Origin: Bizionia sp.
GTDB lineage: Bacteria > Bacteroidota > Bacteroidia > Flavobacteriales > Flavobacteriaceae
Direction of reading: 5' to 3'
Assembly: GCA_018067115.1 (NCBI GenBank)
Contig: JAGPVI010000366.1
Coordinates: 1-6,406, forward strand
Length of the DNA: 6,406 nt
Shown here: one piece after another, positions 1 through 6,406 of the stretch
Numbering within the stretch: position 1 is the first letter of the stretch
How the letters are laid out: each line of letters opens with the position of its first letter
Made by a program: the position numbers and the translations under genes
The notes under the pieces: model-generated
The model's database searches: none
Told to the model about the DNA's origin: nothing
What the model saw: only the letters and a program-made list of their open reading frames with translations

Positions 1-577
1 GCGGTTTAAAACCGATGGCGTAGAACACAAAATGTATATTGGAGAAACTATTACAAAAACCGATTCGTTTAACGAAATCTACCTTAAAAATTTAAGATTG
101 TGGCAGATGCAAGTTATGTGCGATATGGAAAATGCTTTCTATAATAGGAAACATAAATATCCTATTGCGTTGGATGTAGCCTCTATGATTTTGGTGTTTA
201 ACCAGCCGTTATCTATACGTTTTAGAGCAGATGAGCGCCAGTTTGATGTGGATGGTACTTATAACGCACGTTACGAAGTCGTGAAAAAAAGAGTAGATAA
301 AGCGAATATTAAAGGCACAGATATTCGTGCTACCGAAAAGGGAAAGTTAACCATTGTATACTCTACAAAAGATGTGGAAAACGAATACTTAGAATATGTA
401 AAATTTTTACAGTCTAAACATTTTTTGGATAGCGATGTGGAAATCGTAGAGCTTGAAGACTTACAAGGAGTAACTGGGTTAAAAGCAATACGTGTAAATA
501 TTTTATACAGTACCACAAAGGCAGATGATAAAACGTTTTACACGTATAACGATCTTATGAAAGAGATTTCTGCTTAA
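1..577 (+). CDS. GAF domain-containing protein, C-terminal part (5' end outside window)
   Basis: The reading frame is open from base 2, giving 191 residues before the TAA at 575-577. The first ATG, at 32, is internal: the ten codons before it (RFKTDGVEHK) continue the same protein, so this is a truncated gene and not a 181-residue one. From memory, the segment with TDGVEHKMYIGE, LRLWQMQVMCDMEN, PYDVASMILVFN-like and DVDGTYNARYEVVKKRVDKA stretches matches the conserved C-terminus of a roughly 790-residue flavobacterial protein annotated as GAF domain-containing. The GAF domain itself would lie upstream and is not seen here. The visible part has no signal peptide, membrane segment or recognisable catalytic motif; it looks like a soluble cytoplasmic mixed alpha/beta region. 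Its role is unknown; GAF domains generally bind small ligands such as cyclic nucleotides. It overlaps the convergent HD-PycTM gene by 4 bp. Family assignment is fairly secure, function is not. Confidence 0.75.
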   Translation, partial: RFKTDGVEHKMYIGETITKTDSFNEIYLKNLRLWQMQVMCDMENAFYNRKHKYPIALDVASMILVFNQPLSIRFRADERQFDVDGTYNARYEVVKKRVDKANIKGTDIRATEKGKLTIVYSTKDVENEYLEYVKFLQSKHFLDSDVEIVELEDLQGVTGLKAIRVNILYSTTKADDKTFYTYNDLMKEISA

Positions 578-1845
578 CTCCAAAAATATACGTTATCAGT
601 AGCGTCTTTAATAATAAGAGTTGCCGAGTCCTTTTCTGGTGTTAAAACATCTTGAATGCGTTTTCCTGGATTTCCTTGTACTGCAATAGCGAAAGAAATA
701 AGAGATACAATAATACCTACCATAAAAACGGTATATGTAATTCTTAATAAGCGGTACTTTCTATCCAGTACTTTTCCTAAGAAATATAAATCTTTTGTAA
801 GTGAGGTGTACACATAATTTTTATCTTTTAATAACTCAGAGATTGCCCACTCAAATTCTTTGAGTCCCATTTTATGAAAATTACCAAAAAAGGTAAGATT
901 TACATCGTGGTTTTCTACATCTTCTTTAGTGAATTCTCCGCTAGTTACATTAGGTCTTGTAGCAATAATAGACAAGATCATGGAGGTAACACTAAACAAA
1001 GTAAATATTACAGTTGGAATTGTTAAATACGGGTTGGAGTCTAATTTAGAAATTAAATTAGCCAGCACTACCGAAATAATAATGGCGTTTACAGAAAGTA
1101 AAATATTGGCTTTAGTATCTGCAATATCACTTAATTTAATGTGGTTTCTTAAAGCGACTCTATAGAACGTTTGGATGCCACGTTCTGGACTTTCATTTTT
1201 ATATTGTGCTTTATATTTCGCTTTTAACTTTTCTTTATCAGCTTTGCGTTTCTTTTTATTTTTTGTTTCTAATAAATCAATAAGGTTCTTGCTCTTTTTT
1301 GGCGCCCAGTTTTTAATAGCATAGTCTGAATAGTAGCGGTGATTTTTAGAAAGAACCTCTATGTTTTCATTTAACCACTCTGTAGTGCTATATTTTTGTA
1401 CATTTTGTAATTCTAGCTCTTTTCTTAAAAACTCACTAGCCTCATGGAAATAATCTTTCCCAAAATGAGAAGAATCAGCATCCCTTATAATTTCTTCCAG
1501 TTTTGTCTTTGGAGAATCTTTAAACTTGGTGGCCATTATACACTTATTAACAGCCTCAATAGTCTCGTTGTCTGCGCCTTGAGATTTTAAAAAGTCGGTA
1601 GCAATTATAACGCTTTCTTCCTCATGTCCTACCCGTTTTTTTATATAGCCACAATCGTGTAGTAAGGCTGCTAGTTGTAAAATTTCACCGTCCTTAACAT
1701 TTATTTCAGAATTTTCAATTATTTCTTTTGTACTTTTAAAGACACGATGCGTGTGTGAAAAATTATGATACACGAAAGTATTTGGTAATTCTTTTTTAAA
1801 AAGATCTAATACAAACTTTTCTGTATTTTCAATTAGTGTAGACAT
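574..1845 (-). CDS. HD phosphohydrolase fused to a Pycsar-effector-type membrane domain (PycTM/DUF5706)
   Basis: This 423-residue protein has two parts. Residues about 24-125 form an HD domain: YHNFSHTHRV (H31), LLHDCGY (H63-D64), H74-E75 and IIRDAD (D122, D124) give the H...HD...D metal set, so hydrolase activity on a phosphorylated or nucleotide substrate is plausible. A very basic linker follows (about 195-216, rich in Lys). Residues about 226-390 resemble the PycTM effector domain: a DTKANILLSVNA stretch at 243-254 leads into hydrophobic segments at about 246-265, 276-296 and 369-389, with a conserved-looking cytoplasmic stretch (NLTFFGNFH, KDLYFLGKVLDRKY) between the second and third. 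In Pycsar systems, PycTM proteins respond to cCMP or cUMP and damage the inner membrane during phage infection. No pyrimidine cyclase is seen nearby, so a housekeeping signalling role is equally possible. The start is the ATG at 1845; no Shine-Dalgarno is seen, as is usual in this phylum. The gene is divergent from the phosphoesterase-barrel gene and convergent with the GAF gene. Confidence 0.8.
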   Translation of the reverse strand: MSTLIENTEKFVLDLFKKELPNTFVYHNFSHTHRVFKSTKEIIENSEINVKDGEILQLAALLHDCGYIKKRVGHEEESVIIATDFLKSQGADNETIEAVNKCIMATKFKDSPKTKLEEIIRDADSSHFGKDYFHEASEFLRKELELQNVQKYSTTEWLNENIEVLSKNHRYYSDYAIKNWAPKKSKNLIDLLETKNKKKRKADKEKLKAKYKAQYKNESPERGIQTFYRVALRNHIKLSDIADTKANILLSVNAIIISVVLANLISKLDSNPYLTIPTVIFTLFSVTSMILSIIATRPNVTSGEFTKEDVENHDVNLTFFGNFHKMGLKEFEWAISELLKDKNYVYTSLTKDLYFLGKVLDRKYRLLRITYTVFMVGIIVSLISFAIAVQGNPGKRIQDVLTPEKDSATLIIKDATDNVYFWS

Positions 1846-1901
1846 ATATTTTTATTAAATTTAATTCCAAAGTACTAAAAAAATAAAACTAAAAATACTA
1901 T
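1846..1901. promoter_or_regulatory. Divergent intergenic region with weak promoter-like elements
   Basis: This 56-bp, very AT-rich gap separates two divergent start codons, so promoters for both genes should lie here or just inside the coding sequences. On the minus strand, TACTTTG (1874 to 1868) is one base shorter than the Bacteroidota -7 consensus TAnnTTTG. On the plus strand, TAAATTTA (1856-1863) matches it except for the last base. No clear TTG -33 element is seen for either. The region is too short for much additional control. Neither candidate is secure. Confidence 0.35.
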
Positions 1902-4900
1902 ATGGTAAAAAATAACTTTATTCTAACATTTCTAGCCTTAGCGTTCCTTTCAGGGTGTGCTACTTTAAAAGTGAAGTATAAAAATGACGAAGACAAAGTA
2001 GTCGAACTTCCAAATAAAGACATCGAAAATACTTTTTATCTCATTGGCGATGCTGGGAATTCCCCAATTGGCGGAATGTCTCTTGGGTTGCAAGCGTTTA
2101 AAAAACAAATAGAGGATAAAGATACTAAAGACGACTATGTGTTGTTTTTGGGCGATAATATTTACCCAGATGGTTTCGATCAATCTAAAAAATATAAAGA
2201 AGAAAATGCCGAAAACGCTATAAATGCTCAAGCGAATGCCATTAAAAACTTTAAAGGAACGAAAATATTTATTCCGGGAAACCACGATTGGTATGCTGGT
2301 GGTGTCGAAGGGTTAAAAAAGGAAGAAAAGTATGTTGAGAAAATGGTTGGAAAAGATGCATTTCAACCTGAAAACGGTTGTCCGTTAGAGAGCATAGATG
2401 TTAGTGACGATGTTCAGCTTATTGTTGTAGACACACAATGGTACTTAGAAAACTGGAATAAAAATCCAACAATTAACGATGAGTGCGAGATTAAAACCAG
2501 AGAGCGCTTCTTTCAAGAGTTAGAAGGCGAACTTAAAAAAGCACAGAATAAACGTGTCGTTTTCGCCATGCACCACCCTATGTATACCAATGGTATTCAC
2601 GGTGGGTATTATGGCGCTAGAAAGCATTTGTTTCCTACGCAAAGCGATTTCCCATTGCCTATTCTATCCTCATTAGTAACTCAGGTGAGAACACAAGGTG
2701 GCGTGTCTATTCAAGACCGTTTTAACGAACGTTATAACGAATTAATGAATAGAATAGAAACCATGGCTTTAGAATACAGTAATATTATTTTTGCTTCTGG
2801 TCATGAGCACAATTTACAGTACATAGAAAACAATGGTATTAAACAAGTGGTTTCGGGTTCAGGCTCTAAAGCATCAACAGTGGCACTTGGTAATAATGGT
2901 TTGTTTTCTTACGGTAGAGAAGGTTTTGCAAAGCTTACAGTTTATAAAGATGGTAGTGTTTGGGTGTCTTTCTATAAAGAAGCAAACGGAGAGCCGGTAG
3001 GTATGTTTAATAAAGAAGTGTTACCAAAATCAAGAGACGTTTTTGACGTTGAAACCTTGCCAGATACATTCCCTCAAACCGTTAAAGCATCGGTGTATTC
3101 TACCGACGAAACAGAAAAAACAGGCTTGTATAAAGCGTTTTTGGGCGATAGATATAGAAAATTATACAGCACAAAAGTAGAGTTTCCGGTGGCTACTTTA
3201 GATACGCTTTATGGCGGATTAAATATAGTGAGAGCCGGGGGAGGTCATCAAACACGATCATTGCGATTGGAAACTAAAGATGGACGACAATTAAATATGC
3301 GTGCGTTAAGAAAAAGTGCAACGCAGTATTTACAAACCGTATTGTTTAAAGAAACGTATGTAGCCAATGAATTCGAGAAAACTAAGGTAGAAAACTTAGT
3401 GTTAGATTTCTACACTGCGGCGCACCCGTATGCGTTTTTAGTAGTTCCAGATTTATCTGACGCTGCAAAAATTTATCATACTAACCCTAAAGTATTTTTT
3501 ATTCCTAAGCATAAATATATGGGCGATTATAACACTAATTATGGTGGTGAATTGTATATGATTGAAGAACGTCCAGAAAAAAACTACACGAACGAACGTA
3601 ATTTTGGGTATGCAGACGATATTGAAAGCACTCACGATATTATAGAGAAAGTAAGGGAAGATGAAAAGTATAAAATTGATGAAAACGCATTTATTAGAGC
3701 GCGATTATTCGATATGCTAATTGGGGATTGGGACAGGCACCAAGACCAGTGGCGTTGGGCACAGTTCGATCAAGAAAACGGCGATAAAGTCTTTAAACCA
3801 ATTCCTAGAGATAGAGATCAAGTGTTTTCAAATTTCGACGGTGCGTTGTTGGATATTGTCCGCTTTTTATCTGGTGCGTCACGACAACTTCAAGTTTATG
3901 ATTCTGAGTTAAAAGACATTAAATGGATGAATAGCGCCGGTATAAAACTAGATAAAGTGCTTATTCAACAATCAGACAAAGAGGTTTGGGTTAAGCAAGC
4001 GCAGTTTCTTAAAGATAATGTTACTGATGAGGTTATAGATAAAGCGTTTACAAAAATCCCATTAGAAGCGAGAGATTCTACCTTGTTAGATGTGCAAAAA
4101 CACTTAAAAGGAAGACGTGATAATATTATAGACATTGCCGAGCGTTACTCAGATTACTTAAACCAATTGGTTGTTATTTCTGGAACCGATAAAGACGATT
4201 ATTTCGAAATTACTAGAACAGGGAATAAGGAAACTAACGTAAAAGTATCGAGAATTATTGATGGTGAAAAAGGAGAGGTTATCGTAGATAGAACCTTTAA
4301 TAAAGACATTACAAAAGAACTGTGGATTTATGGATTGGACGATGATGATGTTTTTGAAGTAACCGGAAAGGCTAATAATTTAATTTTTATTCGAATTATT
4401 GGCGGACAAAATAATGATATTTATAAAATTAAAAACGGTAGACGTGTTCATGTTTATGACCACAAATCGAAACCCAATACCATAGAGGAGAATAAAGGAG
4501 CACGTATACATTTTACAGATATTTATAATAATAACTTATTCGATTTTAATAAAAATATTGTGCGCTCCAATACGCTAACCCCCAACGTAGGGTATAACCC
4601 AGACGACGGCGTATTATTAGGGATTTCTAATGTGTATACCATAAAAGGATTTCAGCGTAATCCATACTCTCAACAGCATCGTTTTTATGGCGGGTATTTC
4701 TTCGCTACAAACGGCTTTAGCCTAGATTACGAAGGTGAGTTTGCAAATGTATTTGGGGAGTGGAATTTACACGTAGGCGGAAGGTTAACCACAGAGAATT
4801 TTACAAATAACTTCTTTGGTTATGGAAACGAAACAGAGAATCTAGACGACGATTTAGATTATCACCGGGTAAAGAAAAGTATATATAAAGCGAGTGTGGG

Positions 4901-5606
4901 AGTACTTAGAAGAGGTAGCTTTGGTAGTGATTATGGAATACATTTAATTGCAGAAGGTATAGAGATAGGTAGGTCTTCCGATCGTTTTATAGACGATTTA
5001 ATGCCGCAGGACGCCAATGGTGAATTTTACGATAGACGCTATTTTACAGGTCTTGAAGGGAATTACAACTATGCCAGTTTCGATAATAAAATCACACCAA
5101 CGCGTGGAATGACTTTTAATATTAATTCAGGTATTAAAACCGAACCAGACAATACAAAATATACGTTTGGATATTTAAATACAGACTTAGGGTTTTATAA
5201 TTCCATTTCTCCTAACAGGAAATTAGTTTTAAAAACCGATGTGAGATCACAATTGCGTTTTGGCGACGATCTTGTGTTTTATCAAGCATCTAATATTGGT
5301 AGTAAAAACGGATTAAGAGGTTATAGAACAGAGCGGTTTACAGGTAAAAATTCTTTAGTGGGTAGTGCCGATTTACGCTATAGTTTTAAAACTTTTAAAA
5401 CTAATACACTGCCGTTGCAGTTAGGTGTTTTTGTGGGAGGAGATGTTGGACGTGTATGGCTTAAAAACGATTTTTCAGATAAATGGCATAACGATTACGG
5501 AGGTGGTTTTTGGGTGTCTGCAGCAGATTCTGTTCAGGGAACTTTTAACTTCTTTAATGGCGAAGAAGGCTTACGCTTCTCGTTTGGATTTGGTATTGCT
5601 TTCTAG
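1902..5606 (+). CDS. Outer-membrane lipoprotein: metallophosphoesterase + kinase-like segment + Omp85-type beta-barrel
   Basis: This is a 1234-residue multidomain protein. Residues 1-19 are a lipoprotein signal with lipobox LSGC (Cys19). Residues about 44-345 are a calcineurin-like phosphoesterase with purple-acid-phosphatase-type motifs: GDAGN (D50), GDNIYPD (D85, Y88), GNHDWY (N127), AMHHP (H224) and GHEHNLQ (H301, H303), so all dimetal ligands appear present. Residues about 418-655 hold a segment with a Gly triplet (446-448), a hinge-like LYMIEERPE (551-559), GDWDRHQDQW (608-617) and PIPRDRDQVF (633-642), resembling HipA/CotH/FAM20-like kinases. Residues about 759-845 carry Asp-rich repeats. 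Residues about 890-1234 are an Omp85-type barrel with the LRGY loop motif (1138-1141) and a C-terminal Phe. POTRA domains are not recognisable. The Cys is not followed by the acidic surface-export signal of Bacteroidota lipoproteins, so the soluble part probably faces the periplasm. The barrel-fused phosphoesterase architecture is one I associate with Bacteroidota; the substrate is unknown. The ATG at 1902 is chosen because it gives the complete signal peptide; no Shine-Dalgarno is seen. Domain calls at the two ends are strong, the middle is inference. Confidence 0.85.
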   Translation: MVKNNFILTFLALAFLSGCATLKVKYKNDEDKVVELPNKDIENTFYLIGDAGNSPIGGMSLGLQAFKKQIEDKDTKDDYVLFLGDNIYPDGFDQSKKYKEENAENAINAQANAIKNFKGTKIFIPGNHDWYAGGVEGLKKEEKYVEKMVGKDAFQPENGCPLESIDVSDDVQLIVVDTQWYLENWNKNPTINDECEIKTRERFFQELEGELKKAQNKRVVFAMHHPMYTNGIHGGYYGARKHLFPTQSDFPLPILSSLVTQVRTQGGVSIQDRFNERYNELMNRIETMALEYSNIIFASGHEHNLQYIENNGIKQVVSGSGSKASTVALGNNGLFSYGREGFAKLTVYKDGSVWVSFYKEANGEPVGMFNKEVLPKSRDVFDVETLPDTFPQTVKASVYSTDETEKTGLYKAFLGDRYRKLYSTKVEFPVATLDTLYGGLNIVRAGGGHQTRSLRLETKDGRQLNMRALRKSATQYLQTVLFKETYVANEFEKTKVENLVLDFYTAAHPYAFLVVPDLSDAAKIYHTNPKVFFIPKHKYMGDYNTNYGGELYMIEERPEKNYTNERNFGYADDIESTHDIIEKVREDEKYKIDENAFIRARLFDMLIGDWDRHQDQWRWAQFDQENGDKVFKPIPRDRDQVFSNFDGALLDIVRFLSGASRQLQVYDSELKDIKWMNSAGIKLDKVLIQQSDKEVWVKQAQFLKDNVTDEVIDKAFTKIPLEARDSTLLDVQKHLKGRRDNIIDIAERYSDYLNQLVVISGTDKDDYFEITRTGNKETNVKVSRIIDGEKGEVIVDRTFNKDITKELWIYGLDDDDVFEVTGKANNLIFIRIIGGQNNDIYKIKNGRRVHVYDHKSKPNTIEENKGARIHFTDIYNNNLFDFNKNIVRSNTLTPNVGYNPDDGVLLGISNVYTIKGFQRNPYSQQHRFYGGYFFATNGFSLDYEGEFANVFGEWNLHVGGRLTTENFTNNFFGYGNETENLDDDLDYHRVKKSIYKASVGVLRRGSFGSDYGIHLIAEGIEIGRSSDRFIDDLMPQDANGEFYDRRYFTGLEGNYNYASFDNKITPTRGMTFNINSGIKTEPDNTKYTFGYLNTDLGFYNSISPNRKLVLKTDVRSQLRFGDDLVFYQASNIGSKNGLRGYRTERFTGKNSLVGSADLRYSFKTFKTNTLPLQLGVFVGGDVGRVWLKNDFSDKWHNDYGGGFWVSAADSVQGTFNFFNGEEGLRFSFGFGIAF

Positions 5607-5627
5607 GACTTAGAAGGTGCTATTTAT

Positions 5628-5669
5628 AACCTCTTTATTATTTCTGCGGAATGGTAAAGAGGTTTTTTT
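5628..5669 (+). terminator. Rho-independent terminator after the phosphoesterase-barrel gene
   Basis: The 10-bp perfect inverted repeat AACCTCTTTA (5628-5637) and TAAAGAGGTT (5655-5664) encloses a 17-nt loop and runs into seven consecutive T residues (5663-5669). It starts 21 bp after the TAG stop at 5604-5606. The hairpin plus T-tract on the plus strand fits intrinsic termination and separates this gene from the downstream phosphodiesterase gene. Confidence 0.8.
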
Positions 5670-5681
5670 ATACTTTTTAGT

Positions 5682-5722
5682 AAAAATGAAAAGATGGTAA
5701 TTATAACTTTTATCATTTTTTT
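5682..5722. repeat. Imperfect AT-rich inverted repeat
   Basis: AAAAATGAAAAG (5682-5693) can pair with CTTTTATCATTTTT (5707-5720), with a 2-nt AT bulge at 5712-5713 and a 13-nt loop. The right arm ends in a run of seven T (5716-5722). It could be a weak second terminator or an operator-like site upstream of the next promoter, but with so few G-C pairs it may be chance in AT-rich DNA. Confidence 0.25.
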
Positions 5723-5744
5723 AAGCTAACTGTTATTATAGTTT

Positions 5745-5752
5745 TAACTTTG
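5745..5752 (+). promoter_or_regulatory. Bacteroidota-type -7 promoter element for the GDPD gene
   Basis: TAACTTTG matches the TAnnTTTG -7 consensus of the Bacteroidota primary sigma factor exactly. It lies 37 bp upstream of the ATG at 5790, leaving a leader of roughly 30 nt. The expected -33 TTG is not clearly present about 20 bp upstream; the nearest sequence there is TTAAG (5721-5725). Its location after a terminator and before a gene supports it. Confidence 0.7.
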
Positions 5753-5780
5753 AAGACCCTAATATTCCATCTAATAAACA

Positions 5781-5786
5781 AGAGGT
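5781..5786 (+). promoter_or_regulatory. Ribosome binding site-like AGAGGT
   Basis: AGAGGT sits 3 bases before the ATG at 5790, with its GAGG core about 4-5 bases from it. This is close to a Shine-Dalgarno sequence, unlike the other starts in the window, which lack one. It supports 5790 as the start, although spacing is short and Bacteroidota rely little on such sites. Confidence 0.5.
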
Positions 5787-5789
5787 AAT

Positions 5790-6406
5790 ATGTCAAAACT
5801 ACTAAAAATTGGACATCGTGGTGCCGCAGGTTATCTTGCAGAAAACACAATCGCATCATTTAAAAAGGCGCTAGACTTCCATGTCGATGGTATAGAGCTC
5901 GATGTGCATTTATGTGCTTCGGGAGAGTTAATTGTATTTCACGATTTTACTTTAGATAGAAATACGAACGCTACTGGCGAAGTTTCAAAGTGTACTTTAA
6001 AACAATTACAATCGGTGGTAGTTTTAAACGCGCATTACATTCCTAGTTTAATAGAAGTGTTAGATGTTATAGATAAAAAATGTATTGTAAATATTGAATT
6101 AAAAGGTAAAAATACGGCTGCCGAAACCGTTCGTGTAATTCAAAAATATATACAAGAAAATAACTGGAGCTATTCACATTTTATAGTCTCTAGTTTTCAA
6201 AAACACGAATTAGAAACTATTTCAGAATTAGATAAAAATATTCCGATTGCTGTACTCACCAAAGCAAATTTAGACGAAGCTATTGAGTTTGCAAAAACTG
6301 TTGGTGCTAAAATAATACATCCCAATTTTACATTATTGTCTAAAGATAATGTAAAAAGAGTGCAGGATGAAGGTTATGTAATTAATACGTGGACCGTTAA
6401 TGAGGT
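5790..6406 (+). CDS. Glycerophosphodiester phosphodiesterase (GDPD family), 3' end outside window
   Basis: An open frame from the ATG at 5790 runs off the window and gives 205 residues with no stop. It hydrolyses glycerophosphodiesters (deacylated phospholipids) to sn-glycerol 3-phosphate and an alcohol. The family motifs are all visible: IGHRG (H9, R10), AENT (E18, N19), DGIELDVH (E36, D38), VFHDFTLDRNT (H51), NIELKGK (E103, K105) and near the end NTWTVNE (199-205). H9 and H51 are the expected catalytic pair; E36, D38 and E103 are the expected metal ligands. There is no signal peptide, so it is a cytoplasmic, UgpQ-like form. Family members of this type are about 230-250 residues, so only the last few tens of residues are missing. 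It has its own promoter and lies beyond a terminator, so it is probably transcribed apart from the upstream gene, though phospholipid or phosphate salvage could link them. Confidence 0.95.
   Translation, partial: MSKLLKIGHRGAAGYLAENTIASFKKALDFHVDGIELDVHLCASGELIVFHDFTLDRNTNATGEVSKCTLKQLQSVVVLNAHYIPSLIEVLDVIDKKCIVNIELKGKNTAAETVRVIQKYIQENNWSYSHFIVSSFQKHELETISELDKNIPIAVLTKANLDEAIEFAKTVGAKIIHPNFTLLSKDNVKRVQDEGYVINTWTVNE

Noticed and set aside
32..577. A complete 181-residue gene starting at the ATG at 32
   Set aside because: The frame is open to the window edge and the codons before the ATG continue the conserved family sequence, so this ATG is internal.
271..1165. Open frames at 271-516 (minus) and 929-1165 (plus)
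   Set aside because: Both lie antisense inside genes with clear family matches and show no domain, start signal or independent context; they are shadows of the coding strand.
574..1845. A complete Pycsar antiphage operon
   Set aside because: Only an effector-like protein is present. Neither neighbour encodes a nucleotide cyclase, so a two-gene Pycsar system cannot be claimed from this window.
1965..3635. Minus-strand open frames at 1965-2285 and 3453-3635
   Set aside because: They are antisense to the phosphoesterase and middle segments of the large lipoprotein; their hydrophobic composition comes from AT-rich complementary codons, not from a recognisable membrane protein.
3721..5613. Plus-strand open frames at 3721-3912 and 5425-5613
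   Set aside because: They are out-of-frame readings of the same large gene, with no start signals and no recognisable product.
5607..5789. A small RNA or short gene in the intergenic gap
   Set aside because: The 183 bp are accounted for by a terminator, a promoter element and AT-rich sequence; no short frame with a start signal or clear RNA structure was found.

Overview
The window is AT-rich, and its protein families, short Shine-Dalgarno-poor leaders and TAnnTTTG-type promoter element all point to a member of the Bacteroidota. The most likely source is a marine-type Flavobacteriaceae chromosome. No mobile element, CRISPR array, rRNA or tRNA is visible. The sequence is almost fully coding.

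Layout: (1) 1-577, plus strand: the 3' part of a large GAF-domain protein whose start lies outside the window. (2) 574-1845, minus strand: a 423-residue protein with an N-terminal HD phosphohydrolase domain and a C-terminal membrane domain of the Pycsar-effector (PycTM, formerly DUF5706) type. It meets gene 1 tail to tail, and one TTAA tetranucleotide supplies both stop codons. (3) 1846-1901: a 56-bp AT-rich divergent intergenic region that must hold the start signals for genes 2 and 4. (4) 1902-5606, plus strand: a 1234-residue lipoprotein. In order it has a purple-acid-phosphatase-like metallophosphoesterase domain, a middle segment that looks like an atypical kinase fold, an Asp-rich RTX-like repeat linker, and an Omp85/BamA-type beta-barrel. 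(5) 5607-5789: intergenic, with a rho-independent terminator and a flavobacterial promoter. (6) 5790 to the window end, plus strand: a glycerophosphodiester phosphodiesterase, cut off near its C-terminus.

Two themes stand out. Genes 1 and 2 combine a ligand-sensing family (GAF) with an HD hydrolase fused to a membrane domain known from cyclic-pyrimidine antiphage systems, yet no nucleotide cyclase is in the window. Gene 4 is an outer-membrane enzyme in which the barrel carries a phosphoesterase and a kinase-like module in place of POTRA domains. Genes 4 and 6 are both phosphoesterases, but a terminator and a separate promoter argue against one operon. The best candidates for undescribed biology are the kinase-like middle of gene 4 and the apparently cyclase-less HD-PycTM protein.
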